Source of the DNA: Idiomarina fontislapidosi
GTDB lineage: Bacteria > Pseudomonadota > Gammaproteobacteria > Enterobacterales > Alteromonadaceae
Length of the DNA stretch: 64,000 nucleotides
Reading direction: 5' to 3'
NCBI RefSeq assembly: GCF_003226255.1
Contig: NZ_QJST01000006.1
Coordinates: 1 to 64,000, forward strand
The translations under genes were made by a program, and so were the position numbers. Each line of letters starts with the position of its first letter. Position 1 is the first letter of the stretch. Shown one piece after another: positions 25,524-34,185 of this stretch. The notes below the pieces were generated by a model. It made no database searches. It was not told the origin of the DNA and saw only the letters and a list, made by a program, of their open reading frames with translations.

Positions 25524-26773
25524 AGGTCTTCCTCCTTCAAGGAACGGTTTTGGAAGAACCGAGCGACTTCTTCGCCGCCACCATGAATATTACACATGCC
25601 GACAACAAGTGCACTGTTGCCAGCTTCTTCCAGCAAGGTTTCGGTAATGTCAGTAATGGCAGCGTTTTCCATTACAAGAATTTTTTCTGGGTCGAGACCA
25701 TATTTAACGGCCGCGCGAACAAAGATAAAGGTGCCTGAACCCATCAAAATGTAGCGGTCTGCTTGGGTCCACTCGATCGCTGCCTCTGCCATTTGTTGAG
25801 AGCGATGCGGGCGGTCCGCACGACAGTTGATTAACACGATACGTTTGCGCTCTTTACCGTGCTTCTCCAACATGTTTTCCCAGATTTTGCCCGTTGACTC
25901 TGGGTCGTTGGCGGCAAATGCGTTTACGAAAACGATTTCGCGACGGAAATAGTTTACGTGGAGCACTTGCATCGCTCCCGCTTCGGGTTCAAGCCCTATC
26001 ATGCCTTGCAATGCCTGTTCGCGATCGACACCGAGGTGTTCGCACACTTTTAGTGCAAGGGCAACATTCTCGGCGTGTTCCGAGTACTTGAATTGTTTCA
26101 GAATATCATCACCGATCGCATCGACTTCCTCTTCAGTCACCCCATGCAATTGACTGTTGCGATCTTTGGTCGAGTGCTCGAAAACACCCAGTAGATCGCG
26201 TTCTGCGGTAAACAGGTTACCTTTTACAGGTGTACTACCCGCTAATGCGAGTGCTACATCCTCTTCACCGGGTCCCATCACATCGAGGTGGTCCGCACGG
26301 GCATTGGTAATAACACCCACGTTAGAGCGCACCATGCGAAGTTCACTGAGCGATTGATAATGCGGTTGCAGTGCCATGCATTCCATAACAACAATCTCGG
26401 GCTTGAGTGCAGCCATGCGCTTGAGCGTACGCATTTGCTCGATAATGTTGGCACCGCTAATGCGGTAGATAGGAAACTCTCTTCCTTGAGGGTCAGTGAT
26501 AGCGGCTGCAGAGCCGGTGGTTTTAGCGCAAATACGCTTGCCACCTGATCTTAAGCCCGCTGCGATAAGCCGGGTGACACTGGTTTTGCCGCGGGTCCCA
26601 TTAACGTGCACTCGTACTGGAATTTTATCGACCAGTAATTTGTGCCGGAACGCTTCAAACGCCGCAGCAATAACCAGTAAAAGCCAGATCGCAGCGACAA
26701 TTCCGAGCAGGGTAGGAATATCGTTCATCCAATATCCCTCGGCCCAATACTGTGACGAGAGTGTCTCTGCCAT
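25520..26773 (-). CDS. pgsB: Poly-gamma-glutamate synthase PgsB (CapB)
   Basis: A 417-residue Mur-ligase-like amide ligase. A membrane anchor lies at about residues 18-41, followed by VHVNGTRGKTSVTRL with the ATP-binding P-loop GTRGKTS at 59-65. Further blocks are NVGVITNARADHLDVMGPGEE and FVNAFAANDPEST, both typical of PgsB. It activates the growing chain with ATP and adds glutamate by gamma-linkage. First gene of the pgsB-pgsC-pgsW operon. The gap upstream carries an inverted repeat (26800-26825) that may be an operator. Confidence 0.9.
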   Translation of the reverse strand: MAETLSSQYWAEGYWMNDIPTLLGIVAAIWLLLVIAAAFEAFRHKLLVDKIPVRVHVNGTRGKTSVTRLIAAGLRSGGKRICAKTTGSAAAITDPQGREFPIYRISGANIIEQMRTLKRMAALKPEIVVMECMALQPHYQSLSELRMVRSNVGVITNARADHLDVMGPGEEDVALALAGSTPVKGNLFTAERDLLGVFEHSTKDRNSQLHGVTEEEVDAIGDDILKQFKYSEHAENVALALKVCEHLGVDREQALQGMIGLEPEAGAMQVLHVNYFRREIVFVNAFAANDPESTGKIWENMLEKHGKERKRIVLINCRADRPHRSQQMAEAAIEWTQADRYILMGSGTFIFVRAAVKYGLDPEKILVMENAAITDITETLLEEAGNSALVVGMCNIHGGGEEVARFFQNRSLKEEDL

Positions 26774-26799
26774 AATTTAAATAGCCTTTTAGGTTATGA

Positions 26800-26825
26800 A
26801 TATACATACGAACGTGCATGTATAT
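26800..26825. promoter_or_regulatory. Inverted repeat upstream of pgsB
   Basis: ATATACAT-N10-ATGTATAT, an 8-10-8 perfect inverted repeat, 26 bases before the pgsB start in an AT-rich gap. The position fits an operator or an activator site. The protein that would bind it is unknown. Confidence 0.4.
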
Positions 26826-26913
26826 ATTTAGCGAACTGCAAAGAAAAATACCAAGTATTTTAGTAATCTTTACAATTCGCTCGGCTATTTAAAACAGATC
26901 ACTCGAAGGCGAA

Positions 26914-28134
26914 TTAATTATTTAAAATAGGTTTTAAAACAGCTATTTCGCCATCAATTTTGGTCATTAATTTAAGATCTAAAATATCCGCCATTAGTGG
27001 ATATATGTGAATATTTTCAAACCGATCGATAGTCATCCCGTTTTTAAACGCTGGACCCACTGCGATAAATAAACCGTCCATGTCACGATTGTTGTAATAG
27101 CCGTGCGTGCCACCGTCGGAGCGCTCTTCGATAGGTCGAGTTGCGAAACTCACCGGTGCATCCGTTGAGAGCACGATGGCGGGCTTACGTGGGCCATCAC
27201 TGACATGTAATTGTTTAAGCTTGTCATCGGTTTCAACGCGATAGCCAAGGTCGCTACTGTCCTCTAGTTTTGTTCGAAGTGCCGCAATATCATCAGCGCT
27301 GGTGTCTTCGTTAGCATAAATGAGATAGCGTGTTTGCGAATTTACGGTGGTAAACTTTTCTTCATCAATGGCTAAGTCATCTGCGTCGATCATGGCATCT
27401 GCTTTAATCGGCGCCATGCCGTGATCGGAAACCACAATTAAGTTAACTGAACCTTCGGTTTCGTCCTGAATACGCTGCCACAGTTGTCCTATAAGCTTAT
27501 CGACTGCTTGAACTGCGCCTTTCGTTTGCTTCGCATCCGGACCAAATCGGTGGCCCATCGAGTCAACAATTGAAAAGTAACCGGTGATCATCCGAGGGCG
27601 ACTTTGTTCCGGTAGCTGCAGCCATTGAATAATTTGGTCAACACGCTGTTGATTGGGCGCAAAGTGGCTATAGGGATAATAATAGGTCGGTGTGCGACCG
27701 TTGATACGGGCGCTGGATTCAGGCCAAAAGAAGGTCGCTGACTTTACCCCTTGAAACTCAGCTAAATTCCAAATGGGTAAGGTATGTAACCAGGTACTAT
27801 CTTCTGTGCCATCGGCCATTTTGTAATGTTCATTGCGCTCGGTATCGTAAAAGTTGTTATCAACGATACCGTGGTGTGACGGATATTGACCGGTCACAAT
27901 CGACAAATGGTTCGGGAATGTTTTAGAAGGGTAAACAGGCATTAGACCTTTGGCGCGCACTCCGTGTTCGGCGATTTTTTTAAGATGTTCGGCTTGGTGT
28001 TGCTCGATATAGTTGTAACGAAAACCATCGATAGAAATCAGCACGATAGTTTGCTGTTCAGTCTTTGCGTGGGCTGACGTTGCGGCTACTAAACTGCTCA
28101 AAACCAATAGCAGAGAGGCAAGAAAACGTTGCAT
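26914..28134 (-). CDS. Ectonucleotide pyrophosphatase/phosphodiesterase family protein
   Basis: A 406-residue exported enzyme of the alkaline phosphatase superfamily. A signal peptide (residues 1-23, ending SAHA) is followed by ISIDGFRYNY (metal Asp), VYPSKTFPNHLSIVTG with the nucleophile Thr, VDSMGHRFGP and VVSDHGMAPI (metal ligands). This is the NPP signature: two zinc ions, Thr nucleophile, cleavage of nucleotides or other phosphodiesters to release a nucleoside monophosphate. It probably scavenges phosphate or nucleotides in the periplasm. Located between the PhnA-like gene and the pgs operon. Confidence 0.93.
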   Translation of the reverse strand: MQRFLASLLLVLSSLVAATSAHAKTEQQTIVLISIDGFRYNYIEQHQAEHLKKIAEHGVRAKGLMPVYPSKTFPNHLSIVTGQYPSHHGIVDNNFYDTERNEHYKMADGTEDSTWLHTLPIWNLAEFQGVKSATFFWPESSARINGRTPTYYYPYSHFAPNQQRVDQIIQWLQLPEQSRPRMITGYFSIVDSMGHRFGPDAKQTKGAVQAVDKLIGQLWQRIQDETEGSVNLIVVSDHGMAPIKADAMIDADDLAIDEEKFTTVNSQTRYLIYANEDTSADDIAALRTKLEDSSDLGYRVETDDKLKQLHVSDGPRKPAIVLSTDAPVSFATRPIEERSDGGTHGYYNNRDMDGLFIAVGPAFKNGMTIDRFENIHIYPLMADILDLKLMTKIDGEIAVLKPILNN

Positions 28135-28157
28135 GGAAGATTCCTTTGTACGGTTTA

Positions 28158-28493
28158 TCAGACCTTTTTAACAAACTCAGATTTCAATTTCATTGCGCCT
28201 ACACCATCAATCTTGCAATCGATATCATGATCGCCATCGACTAGACGAATGTTTTTAACTTTTGTGCCGACCTTAACAACTAACGAAGATCCCTTTACTT
28301 TTAAGTCTTTAATAACGGTCACGGTATCGCCATCGTTGAGCTCATTGCCATTCGCATCGCGAATCACTTGACTGTCTTCATTGCTCTCGTCATGTGGTGA
28401 CCACTCATGCCCGCATTCAGGGCAGATTAATACGTTACCGTCTTCGTATGCGTATTCGGACGAGCATTGGGGGCAAGCAGGCAATTGATCCAT
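28158..28493 (-). CDS. PhnA-like zinc-ribbon protein (YjdM)
   Basis: A 111-residue protein matching the PhnA/YjdM family over its full length. The N-terminus is a zinc ribbon (CPQC near residue 8 and CPEC near residue 24), followed by the C-terminal PhnA domain with [19 protein letters not shown]. Despite the old name it is not part of the phosphonate C-P lyase pathway, and its role is unknown. It lies 23 bases upstream of the nucleotide pyrophosphatase gene, on the same strand, possibly cotranscribed. Confidence 0.92.
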   Translation of the reverse strand: MDQLPACPQCSSEYAYEDGNVLICPECGHEWSPHDESNEDSQVIRDANGNELNDGDTVTVIKDLKVKGSSLVVKVGTKVKNIRLVDGDHDIDCKIDGVGAMKLKSEFVKKV

Positions 28494-28554
28494 CGAGAGA
28501 CTCCTGTCTAAAAAGCGCTAAGTTTACCTGAGTTTGCTTACCAGAACATTTGAT

Positions 28555-29919
28555 TTAGACCAAAACCATGACAATTGCGGTCGTTACAAAGGCGAGCAAG
28601 ATATTCAGCACAACCCCGGTGCGAGCCATGTCACGAATGGTGATGCGGTTGGATGCAAAAACAATCGAGTTGGGCGGTGTGGCTACGGGCATACAAAACG
28701 CACAGCTACATGCAATCACGGCTGGAATCATCAAAATCTCGATGGGCTGATTAATCGCTTGCGCGGTCGCCGCTAAAATAGGCATAAGCAATGTGGCGGT
28801 GGCGGTGTTTGAGGTAAATTCGGTCATAAATGAAACTGACAGTGTAAGTATCAGTATTAACAACCAAAGCGGCCACTCACCTAAAATTGTCAGTGATTCA
28901 CCCATTAACGTCCCAAGACCACTTGCCATCACGCCCTTAGCTAAGCATATACCGCCCGCAAAGAGCAGCAGAATCCCCCAGGGGATATCCTTGGCGAGCG
29001 ACCAATCCAGTAATGTGGGTTGTTGCTTTTGCCCGCTCGGTATAACAAACATCGCTAATGCACCGGCGAGTGCGACGGTCGCATCATTAAGTGCGGGTAG
29101 CCCGAGCAGCCCCGTCCAGCCACCCAAAGGGGTTGTGCGTGTTACCCAGAGTAATACAACCATGCCAAACACCATTAATACGCGCTTTTCATACGCTGAC
29201 ATTTGGTCCTGTGCAGGTAGTTGCAATGGCATGCTGAGCTGAATATTGCGTGTAAGGTACCAAGCCATTAACGGAATACTGATAACCATCATGGGTATAC
29301 CAATCCCCAACCAGCGCGTGAAGTCGAAGCTTTGCCCAGAAATATTCTCGTATATGGACGCAAAAATAAGGTTGGGTGGGGTACCGACCAAGGTAGCGAT
29401 GCCGCCGACCGAACCCGAGTAGGCAAGGCCGAGTAAGAGTGCTTTTTGAAAGGGTTTGTTATCTGTTGCGTCGGCGAGCGCCAAAGCAACGGGCAATAAA
29501 GCAAGCACGCTGGCGGTATTGGATATCCACATCGAAAGAAAAGCAGTGGCGCACATAAAGGCAATCACAATGCGACGACCACTGTCGGGACCGATAAACG
29601 CAATTAACGACAACGCCAGCCGCTTATGCACCCCGCTCGCTTCAATCGCTTTTGCCATCATAAAGGCAGCCATAAACAGTAGGATAATATTGTCACCGAG
29701 TGCAGTGGCGGCCTCATTGGGACTGAGCACCCCAATCAACGGCAATAAAATAAAGGGTAGTAACGCGGTCATTGCCAGTGGAATGCACTCCGAAACCCAC
29801 CACCAAGCGACCCAGACGACGGTTGCCAAGGTGAGCGCCGCATCCAACGGCATGCCCAAATTTCGTGTTACTATAGCGCTTAATAGGGCGGCAATCGGGC
29901 CGAGAATTTTATGGGACAT
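28555..29919 (-). CDS. SLC13/DASS family sodium:anion symporter
   Basis: A 454-residue carrier with about eleven membrane helices. Both sodium-binding Ser-Asn-Thr motifs of the DASS family are present: WISNTASVLALLP in the first half and FTSNTATATLLMPI in the second, together with LVGTPPNLIF. It likely takes up di- or tricarboxylates, or sulfate, with sodium. The Met at 29919 is preferred (GAGAAG upstream); a TTG two codons earlier is the alternative. The gene is divergent from the ATP-grasp gene with only 45 bases between starts. Confidence 0.9.
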   Translation of the reverse strand: MSHKILGPIAALLSAIVTRNLGMPLDAALTLATVVWVAWWWVSECIPLAMTALLPFILLPLIGVLSPNEAATALGDNIILLFMAAFMMAKAIEASGVHKRLALSLIAFIGPDSGRRIVIAFMCATAFLSMWISNTASVLALLPVALALADATDNKPFQKALLLGLAYSGSVGGIATLVGTPPNLIFASIYENISGQSFDFTRWLGIGIPMMVISIPLMAWYLTRNIQLSMPLQLPAQDQMSAYEKRVLMVFGMVVLLWVTRTTPLGGWTGLLGLPALNDATVALAGALAMFVIPSGQKQQPTLLDWSLAKDIPWGILLLFAGGICLAKGVMASGLGTLMGESLTILGEWPLWLLILILTLSVSFMTEFTSNTATATLLMPILAATAQAINQPIEILMIPAVIACSCAFCMPVATPPNSIVFASNRITIRDMARTGVVLNILLAFVTTAIVMVLV

Positions 29920-29964
29920 GAGCAATCTTCTCGTCGTGTTCTTGTGATTTTAAGGAAGTGTAGC

Positions 29965-30864
29965 ATGCGCGATATCGTAATCTTACACGAAAATGAAGAG
30001 TGGTTGAAGCCCCTTTATCAAGCATTTGAAGAGCGGGGTGTGACGCCTAAAAGTTGGTTTTTAGATGAGGGGGTTGTGCCTTTTCATAATCAACCGGATG
30101 ATGCGGTTTACTATAACCGTATGAGCGCATCATCACACACGCGTGGTCATCGTTTTGCGCCTGAGCTCACTAAATTGGCTCTGACATGGCTAGAGAGTCA
30201 GAACCGTACTGTCGTTAATGGCTCACAAGTACTTGCGCTCGAAATATGTAAGTTATCGCAATACGCAGCCTTACAACGTTCTGGTCTGGCTGTGCCACGT
30301 ACTTTTGCAGCGGTTGGTAAAGCACAACTTATCGAGGCGGCGAAGCAGTTTAATGATTGGCCGTTGATCGTTAAACCGAATCGCGGTGGTAAAGGTTTGG
30401 GTGTGCAAAAGTTCGATGATGTTGACGAACTCACTGCTTACACTGAAGGCGACGAGTATGAGGAGCCCTTAGATGGTACCTGGCTGGTGCAACAGTATAT
30501 TAAGGCGAAGTCGCCTTGTATAACGCGCGCCGAGTTCGTGGGGCAAAAATTTGTTTACGCGGTGCAGGTGAATACCGAACAAGGCTTTGAACTATGCCCT
30601 GCGGATGCTTGCGAGATTGCGGAAAAGTTTAAAGTAACGACCCGTTTCAATGATCATCCGATCATTCGCCAACTGGAAACCTTCTTACGCAGCAATGATA
30701 TCGATGTCGCGGGCATTGAATTTATCGAGAATAGTCAGGGTGAATTGTTTGTCTACGATGTGAACACCAACACGAATTACAACCAAGATGCTGAGCAACG
30801 GGCAGATGTCGAGCGCACAGGTATGGGGGCACTCGCTGATTATTTAATCGCCTTGGCAGGCTAA
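29965..30864 (+). CDS. RimK-like ATP-grasp ligase, unknown substrate
   Basis: A 299-residue ATP-grasp protein. The N-terminal part (MRDIVILHENEEWLKPLY) has the RimK/glutathione-synthase type pre-grasp fold, WPLIVKPNRGGKGLGVQKF is the nucleotide-binding glycine loop, and VAGIEFIEN and YDVNTNTNYN provide the metal ligands near the C-terminus. It should ligate an amino group to an acyl phosphate intermediate, but the substrates are unknown. The Met at 29965 is preferred because of AAGGAAG upstream; the reading from 29911 adds 18 residues. Divergent from the SLC13 carrier; no biosynthetic partner lies beside it. Confidence 0.85.
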   Translation: MRDIVILHENEEWLKPLYQAFEERGVTPKSWFLDEGVVPFHNQPDDAVYYNRMSASSHTRGHRFAPELTKLALTWLESQNRTVVNGSQVLALEICKLSQYAALQRSGLAVPRTFAAVGKAQLIEAAKQFNDWPLIVKPNRGGKGLGVQKFDDVDELTAYTEGDEYEEPLDGTWLVQQYIKAKSPCITRAEFVGQKFVYAVQVNTEQGFELCPADACEIAEKFKVTTRFNDHPIIRQLETFLRSNDIDVAGIEFIENSQGELFVYDVNTNTNYNQDAEQRADVERTGMGALADYLIALAG

Positions 30865-30873
30865 ACTAAAAAA

Positions 30874-30903
30874 ACCGGGCTCGATGTGAGCCCGGTCCGT
30901 TTT
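30874..30903 (+). terminator. Intrinsic terminator after the ATP-grasp gene
   Basis: ACCGGGCTC (30874-30882) pairs with GAGCCCGGT (30888-30896) over a 5-base loop, followed by CCGTTTT. An A run precedes it, so it may also act on the convergent receptor gene. Confidence 0.85.
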
Positions 30904-30912
30904 ACCTGATGA

Positions 30913-33045
30913 CTAGAATTTATAGTCGATACCCATCCATACCGTCTGTGGCTTGTTCGGGCGAGCGCCATCTGGCGTACGAGCAACAATTGCTTGCTGG
31001 TCGAAAATGTTCTCAACTTTCACATACACCGACGTTTGTGTGTTGAGTTCATAACGGCTGACCGCATCGGTAACGAACAATGACTCGGTTTCGTCAAAAG
31101 CGGCTGAGCTGTTGTTACAACCGACATTCACGCACATCGAGTCAATGTACTTGAAGTTTAGGTAGTTAATCCAACCCGCGTTGTTGTCGAGACTAATACG
31201 GACGTTAGCCGTGTGCTCTGGAATATCGTTCAAACGGTCACCATCCATCAACCCAGACACGGCGTTGTCTTTACTGATCTCACCTTGTGTATAAGTGTAT
31301 GCGATATCCACAGGAATCAAGAATTTGCCCGCAGCAAACGTGTGTTGTGCTTGGAGTTCTAAACCTTGTACAACCGACTCACCGAGAACATAGGTGCCGG
31401 ATTCCGCGCCATTGTCGCAAGGTGTAGCGATCGAGCACAATTGAGTGGTGTCGCTGAAGTCACTATAGAACGCAATCGCCTCAACAAAGGTATTTTGTTG
31501 CTGATAACGCAGGCCAGCCTCGTAATTGATACTGGTTTCAGGTTCTTGGTTCTCGGTTGCGCCACCACCGAGTGGTGAGAAGCCTTTATGAACACCTGCG
31601 AGCACCTGCCACGCATCGTTTAAGTTATAGGTAAAGGATGCGCCCGGTAGCCACTCATCACTTGAGTTTGAACGAAATGCTGGGGTGCTGGTACGTGCTG
31701 CTTCGCTGTACTGGTTACGGAACGAGGATACATCCTCGTAGCGCAATGCCAAATTCACTTTAAGCGCTTCGTTTACTTGCCAGTTATCAGTAATCCAGAG
31801 GCTGGTTGCATCAGCGCCTTCAATACGGTTATCGCCACCTGAAGGGCTTACCGTCGATTGATACACTAAACTTCCATTCACCTGGTCAAAAATTTCTACT
31901 GGTTGAAAGCGGTCCATCTCGTCCGTGTGGTCACGACCACCGAACTCAAGCGCATGTGCACCCAGTTGCCACTGAGCACTTAATTCAAGTCCGTAGCTTT
32001 CGTAAGCACGGCTGTTATGCTTATAGGCAAGACCTTGAGCATCTTGGGTACCATCTAGGATCCCTTGTGCTTGCAGATCGCCTTGGTTCGCTGCGCTGAC
32101 TAAAGAGCCTCCGCCACTGAGCTTAAACCAGTCACGTTTGAATTCGTTGCGATAAGCGACAGCGTTTAACTTAATATCATCACTTACATCAAAGCCGTAA
32201 GCTAAGCTAAAGCCATTGTGGCTGTTATCCATCTGGTCAATGGACGAGATGCCGTAACGACGGTTCGAAGCCTCAGCAAAATCTGCATCAGTCAAACCCA
32301 GATAGGTTTCGTTTGAGATTTCCTCTGAGTATTGCGCCTTAAATAAAACGTGATGTGGTCCTTGGTCAAAACTCAGCTTTGCTGTGTAGTCTTGAATGTC
32401 ATAGCCGCTATCACGGTTACTGCGGTCAATCTCTTTAAAGCCGTTGCTCTCACGTTGCACGGTCTCGAGTAAAAAGCCCCAAGCACCTTGTGTGCCGCCG
32501 ACGTAGGCATGGATATCGTTGCTGCTGAACTCGCCCCACTGTGCCAATACCTGGCCTGAGACGGCCTGTTCAGGAATTGGTGTTGATACTAGGTTGAGCA
32601 CGCCGCCTGTTGTTTGAGGGCCATAGCGCAATAATGGCGCGCCTTTGAGTACCTCAATCGATGACATGCGCATGGTGGTTGGGAAGTAGTACGCAGCAGG
32701 GTTTGAATAGGGCGCCGGTGCCATCATGACACCATCCTCTAGCAATGTTACCTTGCTTACACGACCCGCGTTCGCCGCACGAATACCAATGTTAGGGCGT
32801 AGACCAAAGCCGTCTTCTTCAAGCACATAAACGCCAGGGAGCGTTTTCATCAACTGGTTGATGTCGGTGGGTACTTCCACACGCATTTGCTCTTCATCGA
32901 TTAGCGCCGATGAGCCTGCAACTTGGCGTGCCTCTTCGGTGGAACCAATGATTTTAATGGTTTCGATATCTGTATTATTTTCTGCTGCCACTACCGGGCT
33001 GCTAAGAAAGCTTGCGATGGCTAATGCGATCGGTGCTTTTTTCAT
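30913..33045 (-). CDS. TonB-dependent receptor, FecA-like
   Basis: A 710-residue outer-membrane receptor. A signal peptide (residues 1-21, ending VVAA) is followed by the plug (ETIKIIGSTEEARQ onward; LMKTLPGVYVLEEDGFGLRPN is typical of ferric dicitrate type receptors) and a barrel ending in MGIDYKF. The absence of an extra N-terminal signalling domain means it does not drive a FecI/FecR cascade. A Fur-like box lies just upstream, so an iron-chelate cargo is likely. The Met at 33045 has GGAG upstream and starts the signal peptide; a reading from 33105 adds 20 unrelated residues. Confidence 0.9.
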   Translation of the reverse strand: MKKAPIALAIASFLSSPVVAAENNTDIETIKIIGSTEEARQVAGSSALIDEEQMRVEVPTDINQLMKTLPGVYVLEEDGFGLRPNIGIRAANAGRVSKVTLLEDGVMMAPAPYSNPAAYYFPTTMRMSSIEVLKGAPLLRYGPQTTGGVLNLVSTPIPEQAVSGQVLAQWGEFSSNDIHAYVGGTQGAWGFLLETVQRESNGFKEIDRSNRDSGYDIQDYTAKLSFDQGPHHVLFKAQYSEEISNETYLGLTDADFAEASNRRYGISSIDQMDNSHNGFSLAYGFDVSDDIKLNAVAYRNEFKRDWFKLSGGGSLVSAANQGDLQAQGILDGTQDAQGLAYKHNSRAYESYGLELSAQWQLGAHALEFGGRDHTDEMDRFQPVEIFDQVNGSLVYQSTVSPSGGDNRIEGADATSLWITDNWQVNEALKVNLALRYEDVSSFRNQYSEAARTSTPAFRSNSSDEWLPGASFTYNLNDAWQVLAGVHKGFSPLGGGATENQEPETSINYEAGLRYQQQNTFVEAIAFYSDFSDTTQLCSIATPCDNGAESGTYVLGESVVQGLELQAQHTFAAGKFLIPVDIAYTYTQGEISKDNAVSGLMDGDRLNDIPEHTANVRISLDNNAGWINYLNFKYIDSMCVNVGCNNSSAAFDETESLFVTDAVSRYELNTQTSVYVKVENIFDQQAIVARTPDGARPNKPQTVWMGIDYKF

Positions 33046-33087
33046 GGTTTTTCTCCAGGTGATTTTAGTGTGCCAGATAGTAATTAA

Positions 33088-33106
33088 AATGATAACAATT
33101 CGCAAT
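33088..33106 (-). promoter_or_regulatory. Fur-like box upstream of the FecA-type receptor
   Basis: AATGATAACAATTCGCAAT matches 15 of 19 positions of the Fur pattern AATGATAATnATTATCATT by hand count. It lies 43 bases before the receptor start. Iron repression is inferred. Confidence 0.6.
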
Positions 33107-33175
33107 TAAAAATTAAGGTTTTATGAATAGTTTTTTAAGCAAAGGGTGAGGTACTGTAAACGCTCGTTTAATTGC

Positions 33176-33203
33176 TTGAGCTTTTGATGAGTGGCGGTAT
33201 GCT
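33176..33203 (+). promoter_or_regulatory. Promoter of the META-domain lipoprotein gene
   Basis: TTGAGC (33176-33181) and TATGCT (33198-33203) with a 16-base spacer, 38 bases before the lipoprotein start. A plausible sigma70 promoter. Confidence 0.45.
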
Positions 33204-33241
33204 GAAACTTAAAGGCGTGTATTCATCAAATTAGGTGACTT

Positions 33242-34177
33242 ATGTTTAGATTAGGTTGTGTTGTACTGCTCGTAAGTTTGGTCGTTGTTGGCTGTTCATC
33301 GTTGCCATCGCAACGCGATATGAGTAAAGAGCAGGTATTTATTTGTGGTGCCTACACGGTTAAAACCGAGTTTAAAAATGAACAACTCGTCGTGCGGTTT
33401 GACGACCGCCAGGATACCTTAAATCAGCAACCGGTCGCATCGGGTGCTAAATTTGTGTCTGAAGATGGCGAGAGCACATTTTGGAATAAAGGCGATACGG
33501 CGAACTTTATTTGGCGCGGAGAATCTTTGCCCGATTGTCGAGCGGCGGACTCGTTACCCAAAGCTTTTTCGGCATCGGGTAATGAGCCGTTTTGGGCTTT
33601 GTCGATGAACGCTCAGCAGGTTGAAGTGAGCACACCTGAAAAAGAGTGGATGGCTACGGTAACTGAGATTGAATCGGTCGGTGATGATAGCAGTGTGCCA
33701 AGCTGGCGAGTGAATACTGCTAATGGCGATCAACTGGATATTCGCGCGAAGGTTTGCCGAGATTCCATGAGTGGCATGATTTATCCCTTTACGGTGAATT
33801 ACTCGGGCGACTTCAATGCCACAGGGTGTGGTGGTGAAACCATTGATCTTTTACAAGGACCTAAGTGGATTTTGACTGAGGCTAATGCATCAATGACACC
33901 GTCGTCTAACATGTACATTCAGTTTTTAGCGGACGGCAAGCTGGTGGGGTCAGACGGCTGTAATCAGCGCTTTGGCCAATATCAGTTTGGTAGTGAAATG
34001 GTGCACTTAAAGTGGATGGGGAGTACACGCCGTGCCTGCTCAGCGACAGTGATGGAGGACGCTCGCAGCTTTGCCGAGGCAGTCAATAACGTCAGAGCCA
34101 TTGATTTCGACCAGAATACACTCATTATAGAAAGCCGTACTGGAACCCGATTAAAATTAAAGCATGAGAAAACCTAG
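33242..34177 (+). CDS. META-domain lipoprotein
   Basis: A 311-residue lipoprotein with a signal peptide ending in a lipobox (VVVGC, Cys18). The C-terminal third (about residues 205-308) is a META/HslJ domain, with GSDGCNQRFGQY and MGSTRRACSA. The middle part (about 105-200) contains SGNEPFWAL and resembles COG3650-type envelope proteins; the N-terminal part resembles an MliC-like module (VFICGAYTVKTEF). Such proteins are envelope stress or lysozyme-inhibitor related, but the function here is unproven. It ends 8 bases before nsrR and may be cotranscribed with it. Confidence 0.85.
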   Translation: MFRLGCVVLLVSLVVVGCSSLPSQRDMSKEQVFICGAYTVKTEFKNEQLVVRFDDRQDTLNQQPVASGAKFVSEDGESTFWNKGDTANFIWRGESLPDCRAADSLPKAFSASGNEPFWALSMNAQQVEVSTPEKEWMATVTEIESVGDDSSVPSWRVNTANGDQLDIRAKVCRDSMSGMIYPFTVNYSGDFNATGCGGETIDLLQGPKWILTEANASMTPSSNMYIQFLADGKLVGSDGCNQRFGQYQFGSEMVHLKWMGSTRRACSATVMEDARSFAEAVNNVRAIDFDQNTLIIESRTGTRLKLKHEKT

Positions 34178-34185
34178 GAACCCGC

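Noticed and set aside
28793-29242. 149-codon open frame on the plus strand inside the SLC13 carrier gene.
   Set aside because: Antisense to a clear membrane protein gene; composition is that of a reversed hydrophobic coding sequence, with no domain.
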